A DNA stretch of 64,000 nt from Dokdonella sp041395345 (GTDB lineage Bacteria; Pseudomonadota; Gammaproteobacteria; Xanthomonadales; Rhodanobacteraceae), in the NCBI RefSeq assembly GCF_041395345.1, contig NZ_JAWLAR010000017.1:32122-96121 (forward strand). Reading direction: 5' to 3'. The notes under the pieces were generated by a model. The model saw only the letters and a program-made list of their open reading frames with translations. It searched no databases and had not been told where the DNA came from. Below, one piece after another: positions 63,929 through 64,000 of the stretch. Within the stretch, counting starts at the first letter, position 1; each line of letters opens with the position of its first letter. The translations under genes were made by a program, and so were the position numbers.

Positions 63929-63990
63929 CCAACTCAATGCTTCTCCCGCCATTGGGAGAAGCATTCCTTCACTTGGCTGGCTCCTGATTT
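63929..63990 (+). repeat. REP-like palindromic element, copy 2
   Basis: The stem GCTTCTCCC/GGGAGAAGC with a six-base loop (63939-63962) carries the flank CAACTCAATG before and TTGGCT..GGCTCC after, as in the copy at 45056. The last bases, CCTTCTCCC at 63992-64000, begin what looks like a second hairpin cut by the window edge. No gene is seen between the comEC start and the window end. Confidence 0.75.
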
Positions 63991-64000
63991 TCCTTCTCCC

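Overview
The window is 64 kb of GC-rich chromosome that reads as Gammaproteobacteria, most likely order Xanthomonadales (Lysobacterales), perhaps Rhodanobacteraceae. The evidence is the gene order (fur/bamE divergent, ratA-ratB beside smpB-ssrA, comEC-exbB-exbD-msbA-lpxK), a tmRNA tag reading ANDDNYALAA, a Fur without cysteines, an IPTL-CTERM-type anchored protein, ATTCGGG heptamer repeats, and an 'IFCDGFD' motif inside an Rhs protein. The genus is inference.

Layout. (1) 1-5.4 kb: the tail of a DUF2933-type metal-island gene runs into an Rhs protein that lacks its N-terminal part and carries a JAMM-like metallopeptidase signature at its C-terminal tip, followed by a small secreted protein. 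(2) 5.6-9.2 kb: phosphoketolase and a divergent acetate kinase. (3) 9.3-30.5 kb: a heavy-metal resistance region almost wholly on the minus strand. It holds copper genes (copL, copA oxidase, copB, a c-type cytochrome, DUF4440, DUF411, a Cu+ P-type ATPase with a MerR-type promoter, DUF305, a phospholipase D) and Zn/Cd/Co genes (czcI-like, czcCBA, a PII-like gene, czcD, a CadA/ZntA ATPase). A five-hairpin array and a decayed CDF transporter lie between the two groups. The region stops at the 3' end of a tRNA-Arg(ACG) gene, a typical island integration site. (4) 31-36 kb: backbone genes including fur, bamE, ratAB, smpB and tmRNA. (5) 36-43 kb: a secreted HAD phosphatase, an arylsulfatase, a receiver-only protein, a FixJ-type regulator and its sensor kinase. 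(6) 43-45 kb: a Sel1 protein, CsbD and a PDZ lipoprotein. (7) 45-56 kb: one branched-chain amino acid operon (leuA-ilvE-leuC-leuD-leuB-ilvD-ilvC-ilvI-ilvN) behind a leader peptide and attenuator. (8) 56.5-64 kb: an IPTL-CTERM protein, then lpxK, msbA, exbD, exbB and comEC.

Most notable items. Two promoters in the sulfatase/two-component cluster align without gaps (TACGTA, then TCTA, then CCCGAAT, then a -10-like box) and define a probable operator for the local FixJ-type regulator. A 44-residue leader peptide has a Leu/Val/Ile codon run and a strong terminator before leuA. The Rhs tip has a complete HxH-x7-S-x2-D signature. The five-hairpin array in the metal region is not explained by any gene.

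Limits: all calls come from reading the sequence by eye. No database search, structure prediction or alignment program was run, so family names rest on recognised motifs and context.
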